NCBI RefSeq assembly: GCF_014203025.1
Contig: NZ_JACHID010000007.1
Coordinates: forward strand, 1-64,000
Reading direction: 5' to 3'
Length of the DNA stretch: 64,000 nucleotides
From: Desulfurispira natronophila
Lineage (GTDB): Bacteria; Chrysiogenota; Chrysiogenetes; Chrysiogenales; Chrysiogenaceae
Both the position numbers and the translations under genes were made by a program. Shown one piece after another: positions 40,633-51,333 of this stretch (positions within the stretch are counted from its first letter, which is position 1; each line of letters begins with the position of its first letter). A model generated the notes under the pieces. It worked only from the letters and a program-made list of their open reading frames with translations, searched no databases and was not told the DNA's origin.

Positions 40633-41925
40633 TCAACCTGAAACAGATTCACGGGCAGTGGAGGGTGGAGGCGTTTCTTGCTGGTCGAAGAGCTCGAGCC
40701 ACTTATCGATCTGATTCAGCATATCATCAAAGCGGGGATTGTAGGTTAGGCGCCGCAAAGCATAGCCTTGCTTACTGTCCCTGATAAACACCTCGCCAGA
40801 CCAGGCATTAAATGACTTGCGACAGCGCTTCACATCATCGGCATCGGAGTAGTGCAGGCAGTTACGATAACGCCCATCTTTACCATAATGGGGGTCATCG
40901 GGAGGATAGGGGAGACTGATGTGGGAAAAGTGATAGATATTCTGCTGTGGCAAGTAACTGTTGAAAACCCAGGTGCGCTGTTCAGCATCAAAGGAGTCAG
41001 TTTGGCTTTTTTGAAAGAGGAGCAGACGACTATGAGGATGGGGCGCCTGCTCGGCAAAAAACTGCTGGGTATGCCAAGTGCTTACCGTGGCATCATCAGC
41101 TGTTGCAGCGATAAATAACGGGACCGATACCGGTCTGTGGTGCAAAAGCATCTGGTTGTGCTCAATCAGACGCTGAACCTGCAAGGCCGCATTAAAGGCA
41201 AAAGACTCATATTTCACCAGATCGGCGTCGTCGGCTTTACGCAACCAGCTCGCCAGACGGGTTACAGCGGGCAGGGCCCGCGCAAAAGGGCTGTCTATGG
41301 CTATGGCAGGGGCAATGAGTATCAAACCTTGTAGCGGGGTCATGCCTTCCAGGGCTTGCTGGATAGCCAAGGTGCCTCCAGTGGAGTAGCCTCCCATAAA
41401 TACCTGATGCGCATCTTGATTCAATTGGTGCAGTCCGTATTCGACCGTCCCAATCCACTGCTGGTAATCAATGTCCAGCAGGTCACCCGGGACAGTGCCA
41501 TGACCCGGCAAGAGGACGGTACGAACGAGGAAACATCGCTGCGCCAAGTGCTTTCCCAGGGCAACCATACTATATGGAGAGTCAGTCAATCCGTGTACCA
41601 GCAAAATGCCTTTTTCCGCTTTACCGTTTACTTTCGGGCACTGGGACGAAGGTGGGATTTCGAAGGGTGCGTTGGCCTCGATGCTGAACTCAAGAAGCTC
41701 TTTGTCCAAAGTTTTTTTGTGGGGCATGGTTTGATGCACATCCACAATCATAGCCCGGGTTTGTGCAAGATATTCAGCAAAGGGAGTATCGGCACTGGGG
41801 GGGGAGCCCGTATGGTGATCAGTGGGCAGCAGGCGTGGGGGAACCGGTTGCATGTATTTCCACAGCAGTGCCGCGGCAATGGCGCACAGTAGAGTGGTAA
41901 ACAGTATCAGAAGGTTTTTTTTCAT
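40633..41925 (-). CDS. Membrane-anchored alpha/beta hydrolase (S33-like)
   Basis: A 430-residue hydrolase with an N-terminal signal anchor (KNLLILFTTLLCAIAAALLW). Oxyanion loop GILLVHGLTDSPYSM, nucleophile elbow VFMGGYSTGGTLAIQQAL (G-Y-S-T-G), an acid in FIAATADDATVS, and a candidate His in NIYHFSHISLPYPPDD, so the triad seems complete. A C-terminal extension of ~90 residues follows the core. Start at 41925 because GGAGGAG lies 8 bp upstream. Substrate unknown, likely an ester in the periplasm. Confidence 0.8.
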   Translation of the reverse strand: MKKNLLILFTTLLCAIAAALLWKYMQPVPPRLLPTDHHTGSPPSADTPFAEYLAQTRAMIVDVHQTMPHKKTLDKELLEFSIEANAPFEIPPSSQCPKVNGKAEKGILLVHGLTDSPYSMVALGKHLAQRCFLVRTVLLPGHGTVPGDLLDIDYQQWIGTVEYGLHQLNQDAHQVFMGGYSTGGTLAIQQALEGMTPLQGLILIAPAIAIDSPFARALPAVTRLASWLRKADDADLVKYESFAFNAALQVQRLIEHNQMLLHHRPVSVPLFIAATADDATVSTWHTQQFFAEQAPHPHSRLLLFQKSQTDSFDAEQRTWVFNSYLPQQNIYHFSHISLPYPPDDPHYGKDGRYRNCLHYSDADDVKRCRKSFNAWSGEVFIRDSKQGYALRRLTYNPRFDDMLNQIDKWLELFDQQETPPPSTARESVSG

Positions 41926-42065
41926 CAACAACTCCTCCAGACGAGGCCGGCGCAGAGATACGTGCTCACGGTAAACGTGCTGCAACAGTGATGTTTCACC
42001 AGCAAGAATTCAGGTTCGTGAGTAGCTCCTTTCACTGTAACAGTTCCCGGACAATAAATCTTCCC

Positions 42066-42093
42066 TTGAAATGTCCCTGGTGGTGCCTATACT
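42066..42093 (+). promoter_or_regulatory. dnaG: Predicted sigma-70 promoter of dnaG-rpoD
   Basis: TTGAAA (42066-42071), 16-bp spacer, TATACT (42088-42093), 49 bp before the dnaG ATG. Confidence 0.65.
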
Positions 42094-42142
42094 AGAAAGC
42101 TTGCCATAAAAATTGAGCGCAAGAGTGGGTATATCGCTGACT

Positions 42143-43909
42143 ATGAGAAAAATTCGTCCATCCAGCATCGAGCGGGTTCTCGCCGCTACAGATATTGCCG
42201 CTATTATTGGCGCACACGTACATCTTCGCAAAGCTGGCGGCAGGCTCAAGGGCCTGTGTCCCTTCCACCAGGAAAAGACTCCCTCTTTTAGTGTTGACCC
42301 TGAGAAAAGATTATATCACTGCTTCGGATGCCAGGCAGGGGGGAACAGCGTCAGCTTTTTGATGGAAAAACAAGGGATGGGTTTTGTGGAGGCCATTGAG
42401 TATCTGGCGGAGCGTTCAGGGGTGGAGCTTGAGTATGAGTCCGGTGCCGAGCCCCAGGTTGACAATCACAGGGAGCATTTGCTGGCCCTGAATCGCCGCG
42501 TCCTGTTGAGCTTTCGCAATCAGCTGGCCAAGGTCTCTTCTGCCCAGCAGTATCTGCAGTCACGCCACTTGACCCAGCGCACCATTGATGACTTTGGTTT
42601 GGGTTACGCCGATGGTCGTGAGGAATCACTGCAGGAACTTTTTGAAGACTCCCGTGATGATTTGTTGGAGCTCGGTTTGCTGGCCCAGGATCAAGATCGT
42701 GTCTACGATCGCTTTCGCCAGCGCATCATGTTTCCCCTCTGGGATGTGCGGGGCCAGGTGGTGGGCTTTGCCGGTCGGGACCTTTCCGGGCGCAGTCCGG
42801 CCAAGTATATGAACTCCCCCGAATCGGATCTGTTTGATAAAAAACGTCTGCTCTACGGTTACCACCTGGCCAGAGGAGCTATACGTACCCGTCGTCGCGC
42901 CTTTGTGGTGGAGGGATATTTCGATGTTATTCGGGCCCACCAATGTGGCCTGACGGAGACGGTGGCCATTATGGGTACCAGTTTCTCCGTCCACCACGCC
43001 CGCCTGCTGGGTCCCCAGACGGCGGTATACCTTGTCTTCGATGGTGACTCGGCGGGGTTCAAGGCCGCTCTGCGCAGCAGTGAAATTTTGACTCAGTGTG
43101 ACATCATCGCACGGGTGGTTTTTTTGCCGGAAGGCGAAGATCCGGACTCTTTTTTGCAACGCAACACACCCGAGCGTTTTGAGGAATTGGTGGCCAGCGC
43201 CAGGGACATCGGTGAGTTTCTCATTGATCAGCGCATCAACAGCGGTCAGGGCGATGTGGCGAGTTTGGCAGTGGCCGTAAAAGAGTTGCGGGAGTTTATC
43301 GCACGTATTCCCGACAGCATTAAGCGGCAGGCTTACACCAATTACCTGCGGGAATTAACTCATATAGACCCCTTTGGGCAGGGAGCAAAGCCATCCTTGC
43401 GGAGTGGTTCACCAGCTACGGGTATCCGTAGGCCCGGTAATGTTGCCAGAAAAAACACTCGTCACCATAAAAAGCCCATTGATAAAATGTACGTGGAGAA
43501 ATACCTTCTTAGAGTAATGTTTCATTCAGATGACCTGTTTGAGGAGATTTCCCACGCCTTGGGAGGCGATATGCTCAGTTCACCGTTCAGTGAACTGAAA
43601 AACCATGCCACCAAACTCCACCTGCAGGATGCCGATCTGGACGAGATTCAAAAAAATCTTTCCCAGGGAGCCTTGGGTGAAGCCCTGGAGCAGGTGATGC
43701 AAATCGACCTGGGCGAAGTTGATATAGAACAGATGCGCCACGAAATAAACCACAAGATAGAAAACCTGTATTTGCGCAAACGTCACCAGGCGCTGAAGCG
43801 ACGCCTCTTTGCCTCCCCGGCGGAGGCGTCTGGCTCAGATGTCAGTGAACCGGAGCGGCAACAGATGCTACAGGAACTTATGGATATCCAAAGGGAGCTT
43901 TCACTTTGA
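42143..43909 (+). CDS. dnaG: DNA primase
   Basis: A 588-residue primase that makes RNA primers for replication. N-terminal zinc-binding CHC2 domain ([18 protein letters not shown] and [10 protein letters not shown]), TOPRIM core ([36 protein letters not shown]) and a divergent C-terminal helicase-binding region (~430-588). ATG at 42143 is chosen; the longer TTG frame at 42113 has no Shine-Dalgarno. It overlaps or abuts rpoD, the classic macromolecular-synthesis pair, here without rpsU. Confidence 0.93.
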   Translation: MRKIRPSSIERVLAATDIAAIIGAHVHLRKAGGRLKGLCPFHQEKTPSFSVDPEKRLYHCFGCQAGGNSVSFLMEKQGMGFVEAIEYLAERSGVELEYESGAEPQVDNHREHLLALNRRVLLSFRNQLAKVSSAQQYLQSRHLTQRTIDDFGLGYADGREESLQELFEDSRDDLLELGLLAQDQDRVYDRFRQRIMFPLWDVRGQVVGFAGRDLSGRSPAKYMNSPESDLFDKKRLLYGYHLARGAIRTRRRAFVVEGYFDVIRAHQCGLTETVAIMGTSFSVHHARLLGPQTAVYLVFDGDSAGFKAALRSSEILTQCDIIARVVFLPEGEDPDSFLQRNTPERFEELVASARDIGEFLIDQRINSGQGDVASLAVAVKELREFIARIPDSIKRQAYTNYLRELTHIDPFGQGAKPSLRSGSPATGIRRPGNVARKNTRHHKKPIDKMYVEKYLLRVMFHSDDLFEEISHALGGDMLSSPFSELKNHATKLHLQDADLDEIQKNLSQGALGEALEQVMQIDLGEVDIEQMRHEINHKIENLYLRKRHQALKRRLFASPAEASGSDVSEPERQQMLQELMDIQRELSL

Positions 43910-43947
43910 AAAAACACGACGAATCTTCCCTGGGAGGAACTGACTCA

Positions 43948-45834
43948 ATGAAGAGCACCACCGTCGAAGATCAAAAACTCTTTACCAGCCTGATGGAGCG
44001 CAGCAAGGAGCGAGGGTTCATCACCTACGAGGAACTCAACGAACATCTGCCCAAGGGAAACAACGATCCGCAGCTGATTGAGTCCATTATTGAGAATCTC
44101 AGTCGCATCGGCATCCGTCTGGTGGCTACCAGCAAGCTTAAAAGCAAATCCCTGGACGGAGCTGACGAGCTCACTGCCTATATCAAGGAGCAGCGTGCGG
44201 CTATTGAGCGGGAGGAAGCTGAGGGTGACGAAACAAGGGAGGAGAGCACTTCCGAGGAAACGGAAGAAACCACTCTCGACCTTACCCCTGACACTTCTTT
44301 TCGCACAGACGACCCGGTGCGACTCTACCTCAAGGAAATGGGCACTGTTCCCCTGCTTACCCGTGAGGGAGAGGTGGACATTGCCAAGAAAATCGAGGCG
44401 GGATATGAAAAGATAATCAGTTCTCTGATTGTCATTCCCAAGGCCGTCAGCACTCTGCAGGAGATGGCCGGACGCCTGGAGCAGGGTGAAATCAGCCTCA
44501 AAGATATCATCATGCTGGATGACGAAGTGGGCAGCATGGGTATTATTGGCAACAGCACTTCCTACGAGGAAGATGAAGAAAACGAAGAGGGCGAAGACGC
44601 TGCCACCACTCAGCACGTTCGTACGGAAAATGCTACGGAAATGCGGGATTTTGTAGTGGAGTCAGTACAGAAGATCGCCAGCATGAGCGACCTGCTGCAT
44701 GAGTACCGCAACCAGGGAGATACCGACCGGTACCATGACTGTATCGAGACTATAACCGCTACCATATCGGAAATTCGCCTGACCAACGAAACCATCTCCC
44801 GCATCAGTAATATGATCAAGGAGCAATATCAACAACTTCGCAAAAGCCACAGCGAAGTTAACAAGATTACCAAGCTCACCGGCCTGGCAGTTGAGGATCT
44901 TCGCTACCTGTGCTCGGAAGAAGCCCCTGTGAGTCATGTGGAGTCTGCAGCCAGCAAAAGCAGCATGCGCCTTGAGGACTTTCAGCGTTTGCTGGCAAAA
45001 GTGACGAACAACGTGCGCACCATGGATGAGATAGAGCAGGATATGGGAATCAACATCCCCGATCTGATGAGTATTGTGCAGAAAGTGCGCGAGGGTGAGG
45101 AAGAGTCAAAGTCTGCCAAAATGCAGCTGATCGAGGCAAACCTGCGCCTGGTCGTTTCTATTGCCAAGAAATACACCAACCGTGGGTTGCAATTTCTCGA
45201 TCTGATCCAGGAAGGCAATATAGGCCTTATGAAAGCGGTGGATAAGTTTGAGTACCGCCGCGGTTACAAGTTCTCTACCTACGCCACCTGGTGGATACGT
45301 CAGGCTATAACCCGCGCCATAGCGGACCAGGCCCGCACCATTCGTATCCCGGTGCATATGATCGAGACTATCAACAAGCTCATTCGCACCAGCCGCAATC
45401 TGGTACAGGAGCTTGGCAGAGAGCCCACCCCCGAGGAAATTGCAGAAAAAATGGAGTTGCCGGTGGAGCGAGTGCGCAAGGTGCTAAAGATCGCCAAGGA
45501 GCCCATTAGCCTGGAAACTCCTATTGGTGAAGAGGAGGACTCGTCCCTGGGGGACTTTATCGAAGACAAGAATAGCGTTTCTCCTGCCGATGCAGTCATC
45601 AGTTTCAACCTCAAAGAGCAAGTGCGCTCGGTTCTGCATACACTCAATGCCAGGGAAGCAGAAGTACTCAAACTGCGATTTGGAATTGATACAGACAGTG
45701 ACCACACCCTGGAGGAAGTGGGCAAAAAATTCAGTGTCACCAGGGAGCGCATACGCCAGATCGAGGCAAAGGCACTGCGCAAACTGCGCCATCCAACTCG
45801 CAGCAAGGTTTTGCGTACATTCCTGGAGCCCTGA
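43948..45834 (+). CDS. rpoD: RNA polymerase primary sigma factor
   Basis: A 628-residue sigma-70. Region 1.1 ([20 protein letters not shown]), an acidic spacer, region 1.2 ([20 protein letters not shown]), a large non-conserved insert (~220-340), region 2 ([40 protein letters not shown]), region 3 and region 4.2 ([20 protein letters not shown]). ATG 43948 has GGGAGG ~10 bp upstream; a TTG at 43906 overlapping the dnaG stop with GGGAG 8 bp upstream is the alternative and would add 14 residues. Confidence 0.95.
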   Translation: MKSTTVEDQKLFTSLMERSKERGFITYEELNEHLPKGNNDPQLIESIIENLSRIGIRLVATSKLKSKSLDGADELTAYIKEQRAAIEREEAEGDETREESTSEETEETTLDLTPDTSFRTDDPVRLYLKEMGTVPLLTREGEVDIAKKIEAGYEKIISSLIVIPKAVSTLQEMAGRLEQGEISLKDIIMLDDEVGSMGIIGNSTSYEEDEENEEGEDAATTQHVRTENATEMRDFVVESVQKIASMSDLLHEYRNQGDTDRYHDCIETITATISEIRLTNETISRISNMIKEQYQQLRKSHSEVNKITKLTGLAVEDLRYLCSEEAPVSHVESAASKSSMRLEDFQRLLAKVTNNVRTMDEIEQDMGINIPDLMSIVQKVREGEEESKSAKMQLIEANLRLVVSIAKKYTNRGLQFLDLIQEGNIGLMKAVDKFEYRRGYKFSTYATWWIRQAITRAIADQARTIRIPVHMIETINKLIRTSRNLVQELGREPTPEEIAEKMELPVERVRKVLKIAKEPISLETPIGEEEDSSLGDFIEDKNSVSPADAVISFNLKEQVRSVLHTLNAREAEVLKLRFGIDTDSDHTLEEVGKKFSVTRERIRQIEAKALRKLRHPTRSKVLRTFLEP

Positions 45835-45868
45835 CCGGCAGCTACTGGCCAAAGTGACCAGAGCCCAT

Positions 45869-45901
45869 CAGCGTCCTTTCCGCCTGGCGGAAGGGACGCT
45901 G
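45869..45901 (+). terminator. Terminator after rpoD
   Basis: CAGCGTCCTTTCCGCC and GGCGGAAGGGACGCTG form a long stem (one G-T pair) followed by GCGTTTGC. Located 35 bp after the rpoD stop. The T-tract is weak. Confidence 0.7.
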
Positions 45902-45978
45902 GCGTTTGCATATGCCAAAATTCTCCCTCACATACTCCAGGGGAAACAGGGAAAAAGCAAATTTTCCCGCCACAAGGC

Positions 45979-46007
45979 TTGAAGCCACCCGGCAATCGTC
46001 ATAGAAT
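45979..46007 (+). promoter_or_regulatory. Predicted sigma-70 promoter of the aminotransferase-serA-hisZ operon
   Basis: TTGAAG (45979-45984), 17-bp spacer, TAGAAT (46002-46007), 66 bp before the first start codon. Confidence 0.5.
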
Positions 46008-46073
46008 ACAGCCGTATTTATATAGAATTCGCATTTTAACGTCCTTGACGACGACACAGATAAGAGGAAATTC

Positions 46074-47225
46074 ATGCAAAAATCGTATCTCATGGCCCCC
46101 GGTCCCACTCCGGTTCCCGAGCAAGTGGCCCTGCGAATGGCTGCCCCCGCTATCCATCACCGAACTCCTCAGTTCTCTCGCCTGTTTCGCGAAACCCACG
46201 AAGGCCTCAAGTATTTGCTACAGACAGAAAATGATGTGCTGATGCTGGCCAGCAGTGGTTCCGGTGCTATGGAAGGAGCGGTGGTAAACGCCATGAGCTC
46301 CAGCGAGAAGGCTATTGTCATCAATGGTGGCAAGTTCGGCGAGCGCTGGGGCAAGATATGTGAGGCTTATGGGCTGGAAGTTCTGTGGCTCAACTACCCC
46401 TGGGGAGCTCCAGCTGATCCGGCCCAGGTGGAAGAGCTGCTCTTGCAGCACGAGAATGTGGGAGCAGTCTTTGTGCAAGCCTGTGATACAGCATCCACGG
46501 TAGCCCATCCTGTGGCCTGCCTGGGGAAGTTGGTACAAAAACATCCTCGCACACTGCTGGTAGTTGATGGTATTACCGCCGTGGGAGCTGCTGATATTGC
46601 TATGGACCGGGACGGTATTGACATGCTCCTGGTGGGCTCCCAAAAGGCACTGATGTTGCCACCAGGCCTGGCCTGCGTGGGGGTAAGTACGAAAGCCTGG
46701 GAGAAGATCAGCCAGTCGGATATGCCCCGGTTCTACTTTGACTTTCAAAAAGAACGCAAAGCACTGGCCAAAGACACTACGGCCTATACTCCAGCTGCTT
46801 CCCTCATAACTGGCCTCCATGAGGTTTTGGCTATGATTCGCCAAGAGGGATTGGCTCATCTGCACAAACGCACTGAGCTGTTGGCCCGCGCCGCCCGTGC
46901 AGGTCTGCAAGCCCTGGGGCTGGAGCTCTTGGCTCCTGCCGCTCCAGCTGCATCCTGCAGCGGTGCCAGGTTACCCGAGTCTCTTGACGGCAAAGCTCTT
47001 GTCCGCTACCTCAGAGACACTATGGGTGTCACCGTTGCTGGCGGCCAGGACCACCTGGAAGGAAAAATTATTCGTATAAACCACATGGGCTATGTTGACA
47101 GCTTTGATATAGTAACGGCCCTCGCGGCCTTGGAAATGGCACTGCACCGTTTTGGGCAGCCAGTAAAACTGGGGCAGGGTGTAGCCGCGGCCCAGGAAAT
47201 ACTTCTGGAAAGGTATCCATCATGA
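46074..47225 (+). CDS. Class V aminotransferase (alanine-glyoxylate/phosphoserine aminotransferase-like)
   Basis: A 383-residue PLP enzyme. MAPGPTPVPEQVALRMAAPA and HHRTPQFSRLFRET are typical of the small-subunit/SPT-AGT group, LLVVDGITAVGAADIAMD holds the PLP-ring Asp and VGSQKALMLPPGLACVG the Schiff-base Lys. In an ATGA overlap with serA, so it probably provides the phosphoserine-forming transamination in serine synthesis in place of SerC. Serine-pyruvate or alanine-glyoxylate activity is the alternative. Confidence 0.85.
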   Translation: MQKSYLMAPGPTPVPEQVALRMAAPAIHHRTPQFSRLFRETHEGLKYLLQTENDVLMLASSGSGAMEGAVVNAMSSSEKAIVINGGKFGERWGKICEAYGLEVLWLNYPWGAPADPAQVEELLLQHENVGAVFVQACDTASTVAHPVACLGKLVQKHPRTLLVVDGITAVGAADIAMDRDGIDMLLVGSQKALMLPPGLACVGVSTKAWEKISQSDMPRFYFDFQKERKALAKDTTAYTPAASLITGLHEVLAMIRQEGLAHLHKRTELLARAARAGLQALGLELLAPAAPAASCSGARLPESLDGKALVRYLRDTMGVTVAGGQDHLEGKIIRINHMGYVDSFDIVTALAALEMALHRFGQPVKLGQGVAAAQEILLERYPS

Positions 47226-48784
47226 AAATCGTAGTATGTGATCGGCTGGAGCCGCAAGCCGAAGCCAGACTACAGCAGCAGTGCTCTAACCTGGTTCTCC
47301 TTCAATCCCCCGATCGCGACGAAATCATTTGCCAGGCTACGGATGCTGATGCTCTTATTGTGCGCAGTCACACTACAATCGACCGCAGTATCATAGAGGC
47401 TTGCCCTTCATTGCGGGTTATTGGCCGTGCCGGCTCCGGCTCCTATAATATTGATGTAGAAGCCGCCAGCAAAAACGGCATTGTCGTACTCCATACTCCT
47501 GTAATCTCCAGTACCTCAACTGCCGAACTGACTATCGCTCTTATGATTGGGGCAGCTCGCAAGCTGGGACAAGCCGTGGATAGCCTGCAGCAGGGGTTGT
47601 GGGATCGTGGTGCCCTCAAGGGTATTGAGCTTTCGGGGGAGACTCTGGGTATTGTCGGTTATGGAAATATTGGTAAGCGTGTTGGCGAAATCGCTCGGGC
47701 CATGGGTATGGAGGTATTGGCCCACGATCCCTATGTTCGCTACCAGCCAGGAGAAAGTCCCACAATCAATATGTTGGAGCGCGACGAGATGCTGCGCCGC
47801 TCCCGAGTAGTGGTCGTAACCTGCCCCCTTACTGATGAAACCCGGGGGATGTGTGACGGTGCTTTCTTCAACGCCATGGCAGACGACTCGCTGTTTGTCA
47901 ACGTGGGACATGGCCTGGTGGTAGACGAAGAGGCCCTGGTGGCTGCCATTGACCAGAATAAGCTTTTCGGAGCGGCCCTGGATGTATTTGCCCAGGAGCC
48001 TGCTGACGCACAGGCTGCGGTAGTCGCTCATCCCCGAATCTTGACTACCCCCCACATTGGTGCTGCCACCCGCAAGGCCCAGGAGGGTGTATGTCAGGAT
48101 GTTGTTGACAAGGTGCTTGGGTTCTTGGAAAGCGGCTACATATCAGGCTCCATCAATATGCCGGTCATTGGTGAGGGCGGAGAGCTGAATATCTCCGGCT
48201 ATGTAGATCTGGCCGGCAAACTGGCTTCCATGGTTTCGCAGTTGGACGAGGAAACCAGCTCCTTACAGCTTCATGTGCATGGACGCCTTGCCTTTGGCGA
48301 AACATCTGCCCTTGAAAGCCGCGTGGCACGAGAATTTTTGCAGGCTCGAAACATTGATGCCAACGATATCAATGGCCGCTTTTTACTGGGAGATCACCGT
48401 ATTTCCTTTAGTTTGCATACCCGTGAGCAAGGAGCTTCCTTTGTTAACGAAGTGCAGTTGCAGACCGATAACTACCGTATAAAGGGAACCTTGCTGGCAG
48501 ACAAATATCCTCGTATTGTCGAAGTGAATGAGTTCAAAGTGGAAGCTATTCCCCAGGGAACCATGCTCTTTTTCCGCAACTACGATCGACCAGGGGTTAT
48601 CGGCAACCTGGGGCAGCTGCTGGGAGCCCGCAATATCAACGTGGCCAATATGCGTCTGGGTTTTCGCGGTGATGATGAAGCTATCGCTATGGTCAATATT
48701 GATACCACTGTTGATTCCCACACTATTGATGAAATTACCCGAATCGAAAATATTATCGACTGCTATCAACTGGAGTTCACATGA
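47222..48784 (+). CDS. serA: D-3-phosphoglycerate dehydrogenase
   Basis: A 520-residue SerA, first step of serine synthesis. Substrate domain (ADALIVRSHTTIDRSII), NAD site (TLGIVGYGNIGKRVGEIARA), catalytic Arg/Glu/His region (VTCPLTDETRGMCDG, LDVFAQEPADAQAAVVAHPR, TTPHIGAATRKAQEGV), an intervening domain (ASB, ~320-440) and a C-terminal ACT domain (MLFFRNYDRPGVIGNLGQLL) for likely serine feedback. This is the long type of SerA. Overlaps both neighbours by ATGA. Confidence 0.94.
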   Translation: MKIVVCDRLEPQAEARLQQQCSNLVLLQSPDRDEIICQATDADALIVRSHTTIDRSIIEACPSLRVIGRAGSGSYNIDVEAASKNGIVVLHTPVISSTSTAELTIALMIGAARKLGQAVDSLQQGLWDRGALKGIELSGETLGIVGYGNIGKRVGEIARAMGMEVLAHDPYVRYQPGESPTINMLERDEMLRRSRVVVVTCPLTDETRGMCDGAFFNAMADDSLFVNVGHGLVVDEEALVAAIDQNKLFGAALDVFAQEPADAQAAVVAHPRILTTPHIGAATRKAQEGVCQDVVDKVLGFLESGYISGSINMPVIGEGGELNISGYVDLAGKLASMVSQLDEETSSLQLHVHGRLAFGETSALESRVAREFLQARNIDANDINGRFLLGDHRISFSLHTREQGASFVNEVQLQTDNYRIKGTLLADKYPRIVEVNEFKVEAIPQGTMLFFRNYDRPGVIGNLGQLLGARNINVANMRLGFRGDDEAIAMVNIDTTVDSHTIDEITRIENIIDCYQLEFT

Positions 48785-49938
48785 ACCGCACCCCTCAGGA
48801 ACCTCGCGATATTCCCAAGGGATTTCGGGCCTACCTGAGTCAGGAGGCTGAGGCCCTGGCTTCTACCGAGGCTTCCCTTGTCCAGACCTTTGCTAACTGG
48901 GGTTATGAGCGCCTCTACACCCCCAGCCTGGAGTACGAGGATGTCATTGGTCGAGGTCTCAATGACCGCATTCTCACCAACAGCTATCGCATCATTGATA
49001 CCCTCACTGGGCGGGTACTGCTGTTACGCCCCGACTTTACCCCATCTATCGCCCGTGCCTACTCTACTGCCACAACGCAGCTGGGTCAGTGTGCCCGCTT
49101 ATGCTACAGCGGTCCCGTCTTTCGCTCTATTAACAAGCATGAAGGCAACCGAGCCCAAACCTGGCAGGCTGGATGTGAGTTCTTTGGTTGCGATTCACTT
49201 TTTGCTGATCAGGAGATTATTGAGCTGTGCCTGCAGGCGGTGCAAAAGGTAAACTCTCACAATCTCAACCTGGTATTGACCCACAGCGGTTTTATTCGCG
49301 GAGTACTGCAAGCACTGGAGGTTGCGCCTGCTATAGAGCAGGCTATGGTGGAGACTCTGCATCGCAAAGATGCCACCGACCTGGAGGCTCTGCTAGCAGA
49401 GTCGGGGACCACCTACTCCAACCGAGAAGTTTTGCTGAAGTTGCCATCCCTTATTGGAGACCAGGCAGTGATTGAAAAGGCGCGAGACCTGGTGATCAAT
49501 CCTGTTTCGCTGGCTGCTCTGGACGAGCTGCAAACTCTGGTGGAAATGCTGAGCGACCTTGATGTCACTATCACGATCGACCTCTCAGAGCTTTCTAACC
49601 TCAATTATTATACTGGCTGCAGTTTTGAATTGTATGATGAGGATTGTGATATCAAGGTCGCCGGAGGCGGCCGCTACGATAATCTTACTGCCAAATACGA
49701 CTGCCCGACCCCTGCCGTAGGCTTTGCCATCAATACGAGCCACTTGTGTACTGCCGGACAAACTGGCGAGACCCAGCCAAACCTGGATTATTTTGTCTAC
49801 AGTGAAAGTGATGACCTGCAAAAAGTGCAGCAGGAAGTGCAGCGTCTGCGCAGTGAAGGACAACGGGTCAGCTGGTCCCTGGCTGAAGGCGCATCCAGCT
49901 GGAAAGGGCGGGCCGTTAACAGTCTGCAGCTCCCCTGA
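48781..49938 (+). CDS. hisZ: ATP phosphoribosyltransferase regulatory subunit
   Basis: A 385-residue HisRS-like protein without tRNA synthetase function; it activates the short HisG in histidine biosynthesis. Class II fold motifs: PKGFRAYLSQEAEALASTEA, LLLRPDFTPSIARAYST, YSGPVFRSI, AGCEFFGCDS and YYTGCSFELYDEDCDIKVAG then GGRYDNL. The anticodon-binding domain of HisRS is missing, which is diagnostic. A short HisG should be encoded elsewhere. ATGA overlap with serA. Confidence 0.9.
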   Translation: MNRTPQEPRDIPKGFRAYLSQEAEALASTEASLVQTFANWGYERLYTPSLEYEDVIGRGLNDRILTNSYRIIDTLTGRVLLLRPDFTPSIARAYSTATTQLGQCARLCYSGPVFRSINKHEGNRAQTWQAGCEFFGCDSLFADQEIIELCLQAVQKVNSHNLNLVLTHSGFIRGVLQALEVAPAIEQAMVETLHRKDATDLEALLAESGTTYSNREVLLKLPSLIGDQAVIEKARDLVINPVSLAALDELQTLVEMLSDLDVTITIDLSELSNLNYYTGCSFELYDEDCDIKVAGGGRYDNLTAKYDCPTPAVGFAINTSHLCTAGQTGETQPNLDYFVYSESDDLQKVQQEVQRLRSEGQRVSWSLAEGASSWKGRAVNSLQLP

Positions 49939-50024
49939 CTCTCTAAATGTTTCCTCTTTTACGTATAATGCAACCATCAACCGGGCATTCGGCTCAAGTC
50001 CCATGCCCACAGGAGTAAATGATA

Positions 50025-51323
50025 ATGGCCAATCTCGTAATTCTCGGCGCCCAGTGGGGCGATGAAGGCAAAGGAAAAATCGTCGACCTGCTCTCGGAAA
50101 AATCTGACATTGTCGTTCGCTACCAGGGTGGCCACAATGCCGGTCATACGGTCAAGGTGGGTGACGATGAAACCATACTGCACCTGATTCCCAGTGGTAT
50201 TCTCCACCCCGGCAAGATGTGTATCATTGGCCAGGGGGTAGTCGTAGACCCAAAGGCCCTGCTGGACGAGATTGAGGGGCTGGAAAAAAAAGGCATAGAG
50301 GTGGCAGGACGCCTGCTGATATCAGATCGCGCCAACCTCATCATGCCCTATCACCAGGTTATCGACAAATCCAATGAAAGTCACCGGGGTGAGAAAAAAA
50401 TTGGTACGACCGGACGAGGTATCGGTCCCTGTTATGCAGACAAGATGGCTCGCATCGGCATTCGTTTTGTGGATCTGCTGGAAACTGAACTCTTTGCCGA
50501 GCGCTTGGCAGACAATCTGCAAAATTACAACTATATTTTGGAAAAGTTGTACCACCACCCGGATCTGAAGTTTGCCCAAATTTTCGCCGAGTACGAGGCT
50601 TATGGCAAGCGTTTGGCGCCATATATAGCTGATACTTCACAATACCTGGCAGAAGCCACAGCGCAGGGCCGCAAAATCATGTTTGAGGGCGCTCAGGGAA
50701 CTCTGCTTGATGTGGACAATGGCACCTACCCCTATGTGACCTCTTCCTCATGTTGCACCGGTGGCAGCCTGACTGGCAGTGGCATTGGTCCACATGGTCT
50801 GAACCAAGTGGTAGGTGTCATGAAAGCGTATACCACTCGTGTGGGCGAAGGTCCTTTTCCCACTGAGCTTTTTGATAAGGACGGAGAAAAGTTGCGATCC
50901 GTAGGTCACGAGTTTGGAGCCACTACTGGTCGTCCACGTCGCTGTGGCTGGTTTGATGCCGTAGTAGGCCGTTATGCGGTTCGCACCAATGGCCTTACCG
51001 GCCTGGCCCTGACCAAACTGGATGTGCTTGATGACTTTGAGACCATTAAAATTTGCACCGGCTATCTTGTAGATGGGGAAAAAATCACTCATTTCCCCGC
51101 CAGTTTGACCAAACTTCGCAAGGTGGAGCCGGTATACGAGGAGCTTCCCGGTTGGAAAAGCTCTACCGTTGGTGCCAAAAGTGAGGCCGACCTTCCTGCC
51201 AATGCTGTCCGCTATATTCGTCGCATTGAAGAGCTGGTAGAGTGTCGCGCCATTCTGGTATCTACTGGCCCTAAGCGTGATCAGACCTATATTACTGAAG
51301 AGTTTAGCCAGCTACTCTCATGA
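50025..51323 (+). CDS. purA: Adenylosuccinate synthetase
   Basis: A 432-residue PurA joining IMP and aspartate with GTP in AMP synthesis. VILGAQWGDEGKGKIVDLLS, YQGGHNAGHTVKVGD, GTTGRGIGPCYADKMAR, EGAQGTLLDVDNGTYPYVTS and GRPRRCGWFDAVV are hallmarks. ATG at 50025 (MANLV...) with AGGAG ~9 bp upstream is favoured over 50019. TATAAT at 49964-49969 could be its -10 box, with no good -35. Confidence 0.96.
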   Translation: MANLVILGAQWGDEGKGKIVDLLSEKSDIVVRYQGGHNAGHTVKVGDDETILHLIPSGILHPGKMCIIGQGVVVDPKALLDEIEGLEKKGIEVAGRLLISDRANLIMPYHQVIDKSNESHRGEKKIGTTGRGIGPCYADKMARIGIRFVDLLETELFAERLADNLQNYNYILEKLYHHPDLKFAQIFAEYEAYGKRLAPYIADTSQYLAEATAQGRKIMFEGAQGTLLDVDNGTYPYVTSSSCCTGGSLTGSGIGPHGLNQVVGVMKAYTTRVGEGPFPTELFDKDGEKLRSVGHEFGATTGRPRRCGWFDAVVGRYAVRTNGLTGLALTKLDVLDDFETIKICTGYLVDGEKITHFPASLTKLRKVEPVYEELPGWKSSTVGAKSEADLPANAVRYIRRIEELVECRAILVSTGPKRDQTYITEEFSQLLS

Positions 51324-51333
51324 GGCTTCCTCC